Source of the DNA: Anaerolineales bacterium
Lineage (GTDB): Bacteria; Chloroflexota; Anaerolineae; Anaerolineales; Villigracilaceae
Reading direction: 5' to 3'
NCBI GenBank assembly: GCA_030583925.1
Contig: CP129482.1
Coordinates: forward strand, 3,100,001-3,164,000
Length of the DNA: 64,000 nucleotides
Part shown: piece by piece, positions 31,628 through 41,213 of the stretch
Layout of the letters: each line of letters begins with the position of its first letter
How positions within the stretch are numbered: position 1 is the first letter of the stretch
The notes under the pieces: model-generated
Told to the model about the DNA's origin: nothing
What the model saw: the letters and a program-made list of their open reading frames with translations, nothing else
Database searches by the model: none
Position numbers and translations under genes: made by a program

Positions 31628-34420
31628 ATGAATCAGAAAAAAGAATTTTATGGTCCCAACTTCGCCTATATTTTGGAACTGTACCAAAAATATCAGGCGA
31701 ACCCAAATGCTGTTGACGAAGAAAGCCGCAGGCTGTTTCAGGATTGGTCTCCGTTGGATGGCGACACGGCTTCGCCTGTCGCCGCTTCATTTCCGACGGT
31801 CAACCTGACCGCCGTTTCAGGAGCCGTTAACCTCGCCCGTTCGATCCGCTCGTACGGATACCTCTCCGCCAACCTCAACCCGTTGGAAAGCGAACAGACG
31901 GAGAATCCGCTGGTAAGCCTTGACTTCCACAAACTGACTCAAGCCGACCTCGCCTCTTTACCTGCCAGCCTCTTGAACGTTTCGGGCGCGCAAGCCGAAA
32001 ACGCGTTGGAGGCGATAGAAATCCTGCGCTCCATCTATTCGGGGAGCATTGGCTACGATTACGCGCACGTTCGTATTCCTGAAGAACGGGATTGGCTCTA
32101 TCACAATGCGGAAAGCGGCGCGTATCGTCAGCAGACCATTGACAAGAAAAAATTGCTGGAACGGTTAAGTCAAGTGGAAGCGTTCGAACTTTTCCTCCAT
32201 CGCATCTACCCGGGCAAGACCCGCTTTTCTGTCGAAGGGTTAGATATGCTCATCCCCTTGCTTGATGAGATCGTAGACGCCTCCGCCCGTGAAAAGATCC
32301 CCTCCGTATTAATAGGCATGGCGCACCGCGGACGGTTGAACGTCCTCGCGCACATTTTGCATAAACCCTACACTCAAATTCTGGCAGAATTTGCCGACCC
32401 GAAAGGTCGCGCCACCACATGGGACGAACTCGGCTGGACGGGCGATGTGAAATATCACATGGGCGCGCAAAAAAAAGTTGGCGACGATAAAGAAAGTTAC
32501 ACAACCATCCACATGCCAGCCAACCCGAGCCACCTCGAACAAATTGACCCCGTGCTGGTCGGCATGGCAAGGGCAATCAACACAAAGGTGGAGCGAGGCG
32601 GCGTTCCAGCCTACGAAAACGCGTCCCTGCCGGTGTTGATCCACGGCGACGCGTCGTTCGCGGGTCAAGGTATCGTCGCAGAGACGTTGAACTTCTCGCG
32701 CGTGCATGGCTATACAACCAGCGGCACACTGCACATCGTCTCCAACAATCAACTTGGGTTTACCGCCAACGAAGAAGAATCACGCAGTAGTTTGCACGCC
32801 AGCGACCTTGCCGAAGGATTTGAAATCCCCGTCATTCACGTCAACGCGGACGACCCGCTCGCTTGTTTGGAGGCGGTCAAGACCGCGTTTGCGTATCGTC
32901 AGAAATTCCACAAAGATTTTGTCGTCAACTTGATCGGTTATCGCCGTTATGGTCACAACGAAGGCGATGAGCCGCGCTTTACCCAGCCGGTGATGTATCG
33001 CAAAATTGACAAGCATCCAAGCGTGAGGAAAATTTGGGCGGGCAAATTAGAAAGCGAAAACCTGATCCAACAAGGCGAAGCGGAAGAAATGCTGCAAGGC
33101 TTCTTGAAAAACTTACAACAAGCCAGCGAACAATTGGATGCCGAAAAAGCGCTGGTAGAACCGCTCCCGCACCCCCCGCCGAGAGGCGCGGCGCAAAAAG
33201 TAAAAACCAGCGTAACGGAAAAACGCCTCAAAGAGTTGAATCGATCGTTATTTCAGTTTCCCGAAAATTTTCACTTGAACTCGAAACTGGTTAAAGCGAC
33301 TGAGAAACGAAAAACGTTATTCGACGATCCGCGCGCCAGAATTGATTGGGCGGCGGCGGAAGAGTTGGCGTACGCCTCCATCCTTGAAGATGGAATTGCG
33401 ATTCGGTTGACGGGTCAAGATAGCGCGCGTGGGACGTTTAGCCAACGCCATGCGGTGTTTTACGATTCGGAAACGGGTACGCCGTATACGCCCTTGCAAG
33501 CGCTTCCCCAAGCCAAAGCGGCGTTCGAAGTGTTGAACAGTCCGCTGAGCGAAGCGGGCGCGATCGGTTTCGAGATCGGCTACAGCCTCGCCGCGCCGGA
33601 ACGACTCGTGATCTGGGAAGCGCAGTACGGCGATTTTGTGAACAACGCGCAAAGCGTGATTGATGAGTTCCTGCTTTCGAGCCGCGCCAAATGGGGATTA
33701 ACGCCTTCATTGGTTTTACTGCTGCCGCATGGAAACGAAGGTCAGGGACCGGACCATTCCAGCGCGCGCATCGAGCGTTTTCTCGGCTTGGCGGCGGAGA
33801 CGAACGTCCGCATTGCGTATCCTTCCACGGCGGCTCAATATTTCCATCTACTGCGCCGACAAGCATTGTTGCTGAAAACGGATCCATTGCCGTTGATCGT
33901 GTTCACGCCCAAGGGCTTGTTGCGTCATCCGCTGACCACCTCCCCAGCGGAGGAGTTAAGCGCGGGCGGCTGGCAACGCGTCCTAGACGATTCAAGCCTC
34001 CCCGGCGAAAGAAGCGATGTACGAAATCTGATCTTATGCAGTGGGCGCATCTACGTGGATTTGGTCAACAGCGAATTGCGTAAAGAAAATCCAGATGACG
34101 CCATCGTGCGGGTCGAGCAACTGTATCCGTTCCCGGTCAAACAGTTACAAGAGTTGCTGGGCGAATATCCGAATGCGGAGCGGTTGATCTGGGTGCAGGA
34201 AGAACCGTTCAACATGGGCGCGTGGAATTATTTGCGCCCGTTGTTACGAGGATTAACAGACGGCAAATTGCCGGTGCATTATGTCGGCAGACCCGAAAGT
34301 TCCAGTCCATCGGAAGGCTCGACAACGTTGTATCGCATCAATCAACAATCGCTGATCGAGCAGGCGTTTGCGATCGAAAAGCAATTACAGACATCCAGTG
34401 TCGTGAAAACGAGAGGTTAA
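31628..34420 (+). CDS. sucA: 2-oxoglutarate dehydrogenase E1 component
   Basis: A 930-residue thiamine-diphosphate-dependent E1 of the 2-oxoglutarate dehydrogenase complex, which decarboxylates 2-oxoglutarate and passes the succinyl group to E2. The N-terminus has the typical [19 protein letters not shown] segment. Further landmarks are [92 protein letters not shown] and [13 protein letters not shown]. Length is normal. It forms an operon with the E2 gene, one base downstream. No E3 (dihydrolipoamide dehydrogenase) gene is in the window. Presence of the complex points to an oxidative TCA cycle. Confidence 0.96.
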   Translation: MNQKKEFYGPNFAYILELYQKYQANPNAVDEESRRLFQDWSPLDGDTASPVAASFPTVNLTAVSGAVNLARSIRSYGYLSANLNPLESEQTENPLVSLDFHKLTQADLASLPASLLNVSGAQAENALEAIEILRSIYSGSIGYDYAHVRIPEERDWLYHNAESGAYRQQTIDKKKLLERLSQVEAFELFLHRIYPGKTRFSVEGLDMLIPLLDEIVDASAREKIPSVLIGMAHRGRLNVLAHILHKPYTQILAEFADPKGRATTWDELGWTGDVKYHMGAQKKVGDDKESYTTIHMPANPSHLEQIDPVLVGMARAINTKVERGGVPAYENASLPVLIHGDASFAGQGIVAETLNFSRVHGYTTSGTLHIVSNNQLGFTANEEESRSSLHASDLAEGFEIPVIHVNADDPLACLEAVKTAFAYRQKFHKDFVVNLIGYRRYGHNEGDEPRFTQPVMYRKIDKHPSVRKIWAGKLESENLIQQGEAEEMLQGFLKNLQQASEQLDAEKALVEPLPHPPPRGAAQKVKTSVTEKRLKELNRSLFQFPENFHLNSKLVKATEKRKTLFDDPRARIDWAAAEELAYASILEDGIAIRLTGQDSARGTFSQRHAVFYDSETGTPYTPLQALPQAKAAFEVLNSPLSEAGAIGFEIGYSLAAPERLVIWEAQYGDFVNNAQSVIDEFLLSSRAKWGLTPSLVLLLPHGNEGQGPDHSSARIERFLGLAAETNVRIAYPSTAAQYFHLLRRQALLLKTDPLPLIVFTPKGLLRHPLTTSPAEELSAGGWQRVLDDSSLPGERSDVRNLILCSGRIYVDLVNSELRKENPDDAIVRVEQLYPFPVKQLQELLGEYPNAERLIWVQEEPFNMGAWNYLRPLLRGLTDGKLPVHYVGRPESSSPSEGSTTLYRINQQSLIEQAFAIEKQLQTSSVVKTRG

Positions 34421-34421
34421 T

Positions 34422-35663
34422 ATGGCAGTAAAAATTATCGTCCCCGAATTGGGCGAATCTGTTTTAGAGGCGACTGTGTCCGCCTGGCTTAAACAAGAGG
34501 GAGATTTCGTCAACATGGGCGAAGTGTTGGTCGAATTAGAGACCGATAAAGTGAATGTAGAGGTGGGCGCGAAGAGCGCGGGCATATTACAAACGATTCA
34601 GGCGCCGAAAGGCAGTGATGTGAAAGTCGGGGATGTGTTGGGCATGATCGAAGAGAAGGAAGGTCAGCCGAAACCAGCCGAACCGATTGCGCCTGTTGAA
34701 ACGAAACCGGCGGTCCAAGAAGAGACCCTCGGCAAAAATGGAAAATCAAGCGGGAGGGAAGCCGCGCGGCAAGTGTCGCCAGTCGCCTCGCGTCTGGCGT
34801 CTGAAAAGAATGTAGATATCAGCAAAGTGTCCGGCTCGGGGAGCGATGGACGCATCACCAAAGCGGACGTGGAGTTGTATTTGCAGGCGCAAGAAGAATC
34901 GCAGGGAAGCGGAAAACAAACGCCCGTTGAGCCAGAGCCGAAGAAAGTCGCGCCCGCCTCGCCGCGCGGCGAAGAACGCGTCAAAATGACGCGCCGCCGC
35001 CGCACGATCGCGCAACGCTTGCTGGAATCAAAACAAAGCACCGCCATGCTGACCACGTTCAACGAAATTGACATGAGCGCGGTGATGGATCTGCGGAAAC
35101 GCCGAAACGAGGAATTTCAGAAGAAACACGGCATCAAACTGGGTTTCATGTCGCTGTTCACCAAAGCGGCGATCAGCGCGTTGAAGGCATTTCCCGCCAT
35201 CAACGCCGAAATTGACGGCGATGATATCGTCTACAAAAACTATTACGATATCGGCATGGCGATCGGCTCGGAGGAAGGTTTGGTCGTGCCGGTGATCCGT
35301 GATGCGGATACCTTGTCGTTTGCGGATATTGAAAAACGCATCAAAGAGTATTCCGAGAAGACGCAACAGGGAAAACTATCGGTGGAAGATCTGCGCGGCG
35401 GCACATTCACGATCACCAACGGCGGCGTATTCGGTTCACTGCTCAGCACGCCGATTTTGAATCCTCCGCAGGTTGGGATTCTCGGCTTGCATAAAATCGA
35501 AGAACGCCCGATCGCGCTGAACGGCGAAGTCGTTATCAGACCGATGATGTACGTCGCCTTGAGTTACGACCACCGCATGGTGGATGGACGCGAGGCAGTT
35601 CAGTTCTTGGTGCATATCAAGCAGTTGCTCGAAGACCCCGCTTGGATGTTGGTGGAAGGGTAA
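34422..35663 (+). CDS. sucB: 2-oxoglutarate dehydrogenase E2 (succinyltransferase)
   Basis: A 413-residue dihydrolipoamide acyltransferase. Residues 1-75 are the lipoyl domain with the modified lysine in [11 protein letters not shown] (Lys43). A Pro/Lys linker leads to the E3-binding peripheral domain ([20 protein letters not shown]). Residues about 185-413 are the catalytic domain, with [20 protein letters not shown] and the active-site [13 protein letters not shown] (His and Asp). It accepts the succinyl group from the E1 encoded one base upstream. Assignment to the 2-oxoglutarate rather than the pyruvate complex rests on that partner. The ATG is preceded by GAGAGGTTAAT. Confidence 0.95.
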   Translation: MAVKIIVPELGESVLEATVSAWLKQEGDFVNMGEVLVELETDKVNVEVGAKSAGILQTIQAPKGSDVKVGDVLGMIEEKEGQPKPAEPIAPVETKPAVQEETLGKNGKSSGREAARQVSPVASRLASEKNVDISKVSGSGSDGRITKADVELYLQAQEESQGSGKQTPVEPEPKKVAPASPRGEERVKMTRRRRTIAQRLLESKQSTAMLTTFNEIDMSAVMDLRKRRNEEFQKKHGIKLGFMSLFTKAAISALKAFPAINAEIDGDDIVYKNYYDIGMAIGSEEGLVVPVIRDADTLSFADIEKRIKEYSEKTQQGKLSVEDLRGGTFTITNGGVFGSLLSTPILNPPQVGILGLHKIEERPIALNGEVVIRPMMYVALSYDHRMVDGREAVQFLVHIKQLLEDPAWMLVEG

Positions 35664-35710
35664 AAGAACTCAGGTTTTAGGAAGAGGCATTTCTGTGCAG
35701 TTGTTATGCT

Positions 35711-36001
35711 TCATCCACTCCTCCTCACCCCAAATTCCCCAAATTCTCCCGTTACATTTTCCCACTCCACTTTTGAGTCGTCCACGCGGGATATGCTGGG
35801 ACCTTGTTTCACCGCTTCGATGAAGCGTTCCACGTTTGCGCGCTCCCCTTCTGCAACCGCCTCGACCGTGTTGCAACCGACATTACGCACCCAGCCCATC
35901 AGCCCGCCGATTTGGCGCGCGTGATATTCCACGTGGGCGCGGAAGCCCACGCCTTGCACGCGTCCCTTCACCCAGATATGCACGCGAACGATGTCGGTCA
36001 T
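35711..36001 (-). CDS. acyP: Acylphosphatase
   Basis: A 96-residue cytosolic enzyme that hydrolyses acyl phosphates. The signature VHIWVKGRVQGVGFRAHVEY holds the catalytic Arg, and GLMGWVRNVGCNTVEAVAEG holds the catalytic Asn. VERFIEAVKQGP and a closing beta strand complete the fold, and the length is typical. A GAGAGG site precedes the ATG. It is a single gene, convergent to sucAB and preceded by a reduced family A repeat. Confidence 0.95.
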   Translation of the reverse strand: MTDIVRVHIWVKGRVQGVGFRAHVEYHARQIGGLMGWVRNVGCNTVEAVAEGERANVERFIEAVKQGPSISRVDDSKVEWENVTGEFGEFGVRRSG

Positions 36002-36012
36002 AGTCGCCTCTC

Positions 36013-36056
36013 ATGTCATTGCGAGCCGCCGCTCTTCGGACTTCTCTCAATGACAT
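36013..36056. repeat. Reduced family A inverted repeat
   Basis: ATGTCATTGCGAG and CTCTCAATGACAT ends enclose 18 bases. It is the same termini as 7974-8063 and 58838-58932 without the middle hairpin. It abuts the stop codon of the MA-peptidase gene. Confidence 0.75.
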
Positions 36057-37327
36057 CACTTCTTCCTCATCGCGTTGAAACCAATAAACAACGGGATGAA
36101 TAAAACGATACCGCACAAAATCAAATAGGGGAATATGTTCCGCAGGGCGGCGCTCCATGCGTTTTCGCCTAGCGCCGATGCGCGCCAACGCGCTTCGAGT
36201 TGCGCGAAGGAAGCGCCATATACCACTTCGACGCCGCGGTCGCAGGTCACACCGTCCGCGTAGGCGCGGGCGAGTTCGACGAGTTTGGACGAGCCGAAGG
36301 TGTTGCGCAGATAGGCGATAAACGATCGGGATTCGGCGTATGCCAAAAATGCCGAATCAGGTTGGGATGGGAAAGAAGCGCACAAGTCCAACAGCGGAAT
36401 CAACATCCCGCGCGCGCTGGCATCCAGCAGGACGCGGTCATACTCGACCGTCGGGTTGATCTCGATCAGTGTGGCGAGTCCCTCGCGCAGCCACGCGGGG
36501 AGGTTGTTGTATCCCGCGCCGATCTGACGGTAGGATAACACGTGCATGAGTTCGTGCGGGAGGCGCTGATCCATTTGCAAACTTTGATCGAGACCCGGCT
36601 CGACCGCCACCAACACAACGCCCAACGCGGCGTTCGCATGACCCGCCGTCCACGTGTCCGCGCCGAGGAAGGCGAGATCGTTTTGCGATGGGTAAATGAA
36701 AATATCAATCGGCTGATCGAGGTTCACGGGAAAAATTTCGTTGACGGCGCGCACGCCCGCCAGCGCGGCGTTCAGCGCGTTTTGCCCAAAGGTCGAATCG
36801 CCTGAGCGCCAGAACACGCGCAAGCCGTTCGACTCAAGCCTTTGCCATTCAAAGCGGTTATCGTCGTAACGAAGCGAGAAGGTTTCGCTTTGAAAAAATT
36901 CGCCGTTGTTGAGTGTCAATTCATAATGCCAGCGGATGAGTGTGAACGGACGCAGAACGTTCTGCCGCACGTCAAAGATGAATTGCATTATGCCGTCCGC
37001 GTTGACCGCCAAAGGCAGGACGCGCGTTACGCCAAATCCCTCATCGAAAATCACAATCGAAGCGTTTTGGATGGGGAGCGATGTTTTGAGCGCGGCGGAG
37101 AAGACGATCTGCTCGCCAAAGCGATACACTGCCTCGACATTTTCCAGTACGATGCCTGCCTGACCCTTTGGCACGCTCAGGGCGGCGCCATGAACCTGCT
37201 TCGCGCTCACCAACGCGTACGCGGCAACTGCAAAAAGAAAAATTAACCGCGAAGAGCGCCAAACGCGCAAAGATTTTATGAAAGAAAACTTCGCGCGCTT
37301 GGCGGTAAAAAATTGAATTTGCATCAT
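36056..37327 (-). CDS. Exported peptidase-MA (gluzincin) family protein
   Basis: A 423-residue membrane-anchored metallopeptidase-like protein. After a signal peptide comes a beta-rich region (residues about 50-190), then a gluzincin domain with RLPHELMHVLSYR and WLREGLATLIE, that is, HExxH plus the downstream Glu. A C-terminal transmembrane helix follows (IFPYLILCGIVLFIPLFIG). Substrate unknown. The start at 37327 (ATGATG) overlaps the stop of the AEC transporter gene upstream, implying coupling. The frame is open to 37597 but has no ribosome site there. The charged region before the signal core (residues about 8-24) is encoded by an inverted repeat (37257-37304), so the signal peptide's n-region appears repeat-derived. 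Confidence 0.85.
   Translation of the reverse strand: MMQIQFFTAKRAKFSFIKSLRVWRSSRLIFLFAVAAYALVSAKQVHGAALSVPKGQAGIVLENVEAVYRFGEQIVFSAALKTSLPIQNASIVIFDEGFGVTRVLPLAVNADGIMQFIFDVRQNVLRPFTLIRWHYELTLNNGEFFQSETFSLRYDDNRFEWQRLESNGLRVFWRSGDSTFGQNALNAALAGVRAVNEIFPVNLDQPIDIFIYPSQNDLAFLGADTWTAGHANAALGVVLVAVEPGLDQSLQMDQRLPHELMHVLSYRQIGAGYNNLPAWLREGLATLIEINPTVEYDRVLLDASARGMLIPLLDLCASFPSQPDSAFLAYAESRSFIAYLRNTFGSSKLVELARAYADGVTCDRGVEVVYGASFAQLEARWRASALGENAWSAALRNIFPYLILCGIVLFIPLFIGFNAMRKK
37257..37304. repeat. Inverted repeat inside a signal-peptide coding region
   Basis: CGCCAAACGCGCAAAG and CTTCGCGCGCTTGGCG are arms with 14 of 16 matches. The words (ACCGCCAAGCGCGCGAAG) resemble those in the spacers at 39333-39393, 40664-40721 and about 41135-41160. 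Confidence 0.7.
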
Positions 37328-38241
37328 CGCCCCAGCAACACGATCAGCGGAGTCAACGTAAGCGGGCTGAGAATCGTGCCGATGAATACAATGGCGGTGA
37401 CGAGCGATGAATTGAGTTTGTATTCCGCCGCGAGGATGGTTGTGTTCACTGCCGCCGGCATGGAGGCTTGAGTGACGCCCGCCTGCCACGCCGCGCCTTG
37501 CAGCCCAAATAGCGGAGCGAGAAATAGCGCGATGACCGGCGCGGCGATCAGGCGCAGCAACACGCTCAGCCCTGCTCCGCGCAATTCCTGCGACCACTGC
37601 ACGCGCGAGAGTTCGATACCAAGCAGGACGATCATCAACGGGATGCTTCCATTCGCGGCGAGGTCAATTGTGCGCGAAAGCGCAACAGGGATCTCGATAT
37701 GCAATCCATTGATGAGCAGAGCGAGCAAGACGCCATAAACGGTGGGAACTTTAAACATGCCCAACGCGGCGTCCTTGAAGTTCGCATGTCCCAGCGAGGC
37801 GATGAGGATGCCCACCGTGTTGAACAGGATCGAAGTGGTGACAAAATACAACCCGCCGTAACGCAATCCCTGCTCGCCGAACGCGAACGAAACCAGCGGC
37901 AATCCGTAATTGCCTGAATTGCCGAACATGGTCGCGAGCAGCACCGCCACGAGCGCGGAACGTTCGAGTTTCATCGAGAGTCCAAGCGCGAGGGCGGTCA
38001 CGCCCATGATGAGGATCATCGTCACGGCTAACACGACGACGGAGAGCGCCTCGTTAATTTTGATGTTATTTTGCAGGAGCAAGTCGAAGACGAGCATGGG
38101 GGCAAAAATGTAGAAGACAACGCGCCCGATGGTACGCGAATCGACCGAGAGGAATTTCCCCAACGCGAACCCCGCTGCGCTGAGGAGCAGAATGGGAAGC
38201 AAGTTGTTAGCGAAGGTGAAGAGGAGGATGGAGAGGGACAT
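37324..38241 (-). CDS. AEC family (auxin efflux carrier-like) transporter
   Basis: A 305-residue integral membrane protein with about ten helices in two five-helix halves, as in the AEC/BART superfamily of small-molecule exporters. Typical segments are ILLLSAAGFALGKFLSVDSR, TMFGNSGNYGLPLVSFAFGE and QASMPAAVNTTILAAEYKLN. The two crossover regions (GNSGNYGLP and ASMPAAVNT) are well preserved. Substrate unknown, with organic acids or malonate usual in relatives. I start it at the ATG at 38241, because a GTG at 38259 would fall inside the terminator stem of the upstream gene. It overlaps the downstream MA-peptidase gene. Confidence 0.9.
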   Translation of the reverse strand: MSLSILLFTFANNLLPILLLSAAGFALGKFLSVDSRTIGRVVFYIFAPMLVFDLLLQNNIKINEALSVVVLAVTMILIMGVTALALGLSMKLERSALVAVLLATMFGNSGNYGLPLVSFAFGEQGLRYGGLYFVTTSILFNTVGILIASLGHANFKDAALGMFKVPTVYGVLLALLINGLHIEIPVALSRTIDLAANGSIPLMIVLLGIELSRVQWSQELRGAGLSVLLRLIAAPVIALFLAPLFGLQGAAWQAGVTQASMPAAVNTTILAAEYKLNSSLVTAIVFIGTILSPLTLTPLIVLLGR

Positions 38242-38249
38242 GAGGAATG

Positions 38250-38283
38250 AAAAAGTCACGGAGATTATAACGTCTCCGTGACT
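38250..38283 (-). terminator. Terminator of the HEAT-repeat gene
   Basis: On the minus strand AGTCACGGAGA/TCTCCGTGACT is followed by TTTTTC. It sits only 9 bases before the transporter's ATG, so the transporter must depend on read-through or a very short leader. Confidence 0.85.
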
Positions 38284-38320
38284 TGGGTTGAAAATTCTGA
38301 AGCAATTGAAGAATTTCCCG

Positions 38321-39316
38321 CTAATTCAACAGGGCTTTATCTTCATCGTCCTGGTCGAGATCGAAATCGGGTTCAAAGTTTAGGAGATCGAATCGGTCGA
38401 GGTCTTCGGTGAAGGCAAGGTTTTCGAGCGCTTCTTCAAGGAACTCGATCTGATCCTCGTCTTCGGTCTGGTCAAGCAGGTTTTCGATGTACGTACGCGC
38501 GTCCTCGCCGCCGATCTGCGAAAGCGACCAGATGATCGCGCCAGCCACATCGTCGTCTTCCTCGTCTTCCAGCATCTTCAATAGGATCGGGCTGGCGGTC
38601 TTGACGCTCAATTGCCCGGCGGCTTCAACGGCGGCTTCGCGCACGTTGCGGTTATCGTTCATTAACGAGCGGATCACCGGCTCATCCCAGCGACTATCGG
38701 CGGAGCGCGCCATGGCGAACAACGCGCTCGCCTGCCACGCCGGGTCTTCGCGCCCAAACGCGGATTCGATCAACGACGCGACTTCGGGGCGCGAGGAAAA
38801 CCCCAGCGATTCGAGAGCGCGCCGCCGCACTTTGACATCATCGCCGCCGTTGACCGATTCAAGCAACGCCTCTTCCACTTGACGCAGCGCTTCTTCCGCC
38901 AGTTCTTCCAATTCGCCGAGGTCAACGAACGCGCCCAGCGCGGTCGCGGCTTCGGCGCGGGTGTGAACCTCCGCATCGTTTTTGAGGATGGCGATATAGG
39001 TGGGAATTAACTTGGCGTCTTCGCATTCGCGCAGGAGGCGGATGGCGCGTCCACGCACGACCGAGTCGGCGTCGGCGAGAAGCGCTTTGCCGAGGTCGTC
39101 GAAGTTGACGAGGGTATCGTCCTCCGCAAGCGATTCGAGTCCTTCGAGCAGAGTCAGTTTCCTTTTGAGCGACACGCGATGCCAGACATCCAAAAGGATT
39201 TTGAGTTCGAGTTCGCCGAGATCGGAAAACTGCTGTAGGTGTTTGCGCGGAAATTCTTTTTTCTCATCGAGAAGAGAATCCAGCACGGGTTGAAATGGAT
39301 TTGGTTGTGTATTCAT
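38321..39316 (-). CDS. HEAT-repeat protein
   Basis: A 331-residue acidic soluble protein made of HEAT/PBS-lyase-type helical repeats. Visible units include ADADSVVRGRAIRLLRECED, NDAEVHTRAEAATALGAFVD, GDDVKVRRRALESLGFSSRP, DPAWQASALFAMARSADSRW, NRNVREAAVEAAGQLSVKTA and DDDVAGAIIWSLSQIGGEDA. The C-terminus is very acidic (FEPDFDLDQDDEDKALLN). Such proteins act as interaction scaffolds, and the partner is unknown. A strong terminator follows. The gene lies between rseP and the transporter gene on the same strand, with a palindromic spacer upstream. Confidence 0.85.
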   Translation of the reverse strand: MNTQPNPFQPVLDSLLDEKKEFPRKHLQQFSDLGELELKILLDVWHRVSLKRKLTLLEGLESLAEDDTLVNFDDLGKALLADADSVVRGRAIRLLRECEDAKLIPTYIAILKNDAEVHTRAEAATALGAFVDLGELEELAEEALRQVEEALLESVNGGDDVKVRRRALESLGFSSRPEVASLIESAFGREDPAWQASALFAMARSADSRWDEPVIRSLMNDNRNVREAAVEAAGQLSVKTASPILLKMLEDEEDDDVAGAIIWSLSQIGGEDARTYIENLLDQTEDEDQIEFLEEALENLAFTEDLDRFDLLNFEPDFDLDQDDEDKALLN

Positions 39317-39332
39317 TTGATTTTTTCTTCGT

Positions 39333-39393
39333 AGCCGCAGAGTTCACAAAGAACATTGAGAAAACTCTTTTTTTCTCCGTGTTCTCTGTGGCT
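39333..39393. repeat. Intergenic inverted repeat (CACAGAG family)
   Basis: AGCCGCAGAGTTCACAAAGAAC and GTGTTCTCTGTGGCT form imperfect arms. A sister copy is at 40664-40721, on the other side of the rseP-like gene. Confidence 0.7.
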
Positions 39394-39413
39394 AAAAATC
39401 TTCGCAACATTTT

Positions 39414-40529
39414 TTATGGTATTGTGACGTTGATCGGGTTGATGAAATCCATAACGTTGACGTAGATCATAAAGAGCAACAGGACGGTCATGCCAAGTCC
39501 ATGCACGAGATTTTCAACGTTCGCAGGAACGCGGCGACGGAAGATCAATTCAGGCAACAGGAAGATGATGCGTCCGCCGTCCAACGCGGGAAACGGGAAC
39601 AAGTTGAACACGCCGAGGCTGACGGATAACGCGGCGATCAGTTCGAGCGTGCGGATGGGTTGATTCATCGGGTCGGTGGATGGCTGCGCGGCGTTCGTGT
39701 TCTCGCTGGCTTCGATATCTTTGCTCACCGTTTGTCCGATGATGTCGTAAATGCCTTTCAAACCGATCACGCGGCTTTCTTCCGGCGTGAGGTTGCCGCG
39801 AATCATTTGCGCGGGCAACGATAACAAATTGCGGATGCTGTTCATCGTGTAGCGCGCGCCCAAGCCAAACGTTTCAACCGGAGAACTGGAACGGACAAAC
39901 GGAACGCCCAGCCCAACTCCGATCATGACGCGTTGTTCATCTTCAAAATATTTTGGCGTGGCGATAATTTCGATCTCCTGCCCGCCGCGCTCGACTTGAA
40001 ATTGGATCGGTTGACCAGCATTCGCGTCCACGATGAGACGCAGATCGTCAAAACTGCGGATGGTTTCGCCGTTGCCGGTAATGAAGATATCGCCGGACTG
40101 AAAACCCGCTTCCTCCGCCGGGGAGTTTGTCACCACCGAGTTGACCAACACCCGGCTTGAGTCGGGGACGCCCACGCGATAGAAGATGAAACTATAAATG
40201 AGGATTGCGGTGAGCAGGTTCATTGCCGGTCCCGCGACGAGGACGATGAAGCGCCGCCACGGGGTAGCCGCCGCAAGTCCGCCGGGAACCGTCGGGTCGT
40301 TCTCGCCTTTCGGGCGGACGAAGCCCCCGAGCGGGAGCCAGTTCAGCGTGAACTTCGTCCCCTGCCACGTGAATAGGGTGATGGCGCCCGGCGTGGGTAA
40401 GCCAACGCCAAACTCTTCCACTTCGATCTTGCACAAGCGCGCGGCAATGAAGTGACCGAATTCATGGATGATCACCATTCCGCCGAACGCGAGGATGAAT
40501 ACGAGCCAGGTCAATAACGTTTCGTTCAT
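39414..40529 (-). CDS. rseP: Site-2 protease, RseP/M50 family
   Basis: A 371-residue intramembrane zinc metalloprotease. HEFGH (residues 22-26) lies in the first helix and NLFPFPALDGGRIIFLLPE in a late helix, giving the HExxH and LDG metal site. A PDZ domain lies between (SRVLVNSVVTNSPAEEAGFQ, GDIFITGNGETIRSFDDLRL). Relatives cut anti-sigma factors or signal-peptide remnants in the membrane, so the anti-sigma at 11134 is a conceivable but unproven substrate. Length is normal for Gram-positive-type members with one PDZ. The ATG follows AAAGGAACAGAA. It is flanked on both sides by CACAGAG-type inverted repeats. Confidence 0.92.
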   Translation of the reverse strand: MNETLLTWLVFILAFGGMVIIHEFGHFIAARLCKIEVEEFGVGLPTPGAITLFTWQGTKFTLNWLPLGGFVRPKGENDPTVPGGLAAATPWRRFIVLVAGPAMNLLTAILIYSFIFYRVGVPDSSRVLVNSVVTNSPAEEAGFQSGDIFITGNGETIRSFDDLRLIVDANAGQPIQFQVERGGQEIEIIATPKYFEDEQRVMIGVGLGVPFVRSSSPVETFGLGARYTMNSIRNLLSLPAQMIRGNLTPEESRVIGLKGIYDIIGQTVSKDIEASENTNAAQPSTDPMNQPIRTLELIAALSVSLGVFNLFPFPALDGGRIIFLLPELIFRRRVPANVENLVHGLGMTVLLLFMIYVNVMDFINPINVTIP

Positions 40530-40663
40530 TTCTGTTCCTTTGCGCGCGGATTATATCGCCATTCGTCGGGACAACGCAGGGGCGCGGAAACTTTCTAATC
40601 CTTTTCATATATCGCCCGCGAGGTAGAATAAGACAAATCGGTTCTCTGGGTTTCGGCGGTTAA

Positions 40664-40721
40664 GCCACAGAGATCACAGAGAAAATGAGTTTTTCTCCAA
40701 CTCCTCCGTGCGCTCTGTGGC
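40664..40721. repeat. Intergenic inverted repeat (CACAGAG family)
   Basis: GCCACAGAGATCACAGAGAAAA and GTGCGCTCTGTGGC arms. It lies between the divergent rseP-like and HIT genes. Confidence 0.7.
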
Positions 40722-40780
40722 GACTTCAATTCGCCCTATTCCAAAGAGCTGACAAAAGTCATATCATCCACGAGGTTATT

Positions 40781-41128
40781 ATGAACAATGACTGTATTTT
40801 CTGCAAAATTGTTTCCGGCGATATTCCCGGCACGATCGTCTATAAAGACGAACAAGCGACCGCGTTCCGCGACATTCACCCGGTCGCGCCGACGCATATT
40901 TTGATCGTGCCGAATAAGCACATCGAATCGGTGGGGACGCTGGAAAAAGCGGATGAGCCGCTGATGGGTTATCTTTTTAGCGTGGCGCGTCAATTGGCAA
41001 AAAAAGAGGGGATTGATAAAACAGGCTATCGTTTGATCTCGAACACCGGTCCCGATGGCGGGCAAACAGTGTTTCACTTACACGTGCATTTGATTGGCGG
41101 CCATCGAATGACACATCCGATGGGATAA
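40781..41128 (+). CDS. HIT family nucleotide-binding hydrolase
   Basis: A 115-residue histidine-triad protein of the HinT/PKCI branch. DCIFCKIVSGDIPGTIVYKD opens the chain (CxxC zinc pair partly present), DIHPVAPTHILIVPNKHIES is the core strand, and FHLHVHLIGGHRM is the His triad. Members hydrolyse nucleoside phosphoramidates or similar conjugates. I start at 40781, after GAGGTTATT. The frame is open to 40685, but that part is encoded by the inverted repeat. It is a single gene. Confidence 0.93.
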   Translation: MNNDCIFCKIVSGDIPGTIVYKDEQATAFRDIHPVAPTHILIVPNKHIESVGTLEKADEPLMGYLFSVARQLAKKEGIDKTGYRLISNTGPDGGQTVFHLHVHLIGGHRMTHPMG

Positions 41129-41213
41129 TCTTCACCGCTAAGTTCGCAAAGAACGCAAAGCAAGAAAGAGGAAAGTGGAGCGTTTCCTTCCTATTTCTTC
41201 TTTCTTTTCATTT

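Noticed and set aside
37328..37597. N-terminal extension of the MA-peptidase frame
   Set aside because: It overlaps the transporter gene in another frame and precedes a good signal peptide. The ATGATG overlapping the transporter stop is the sensible start.
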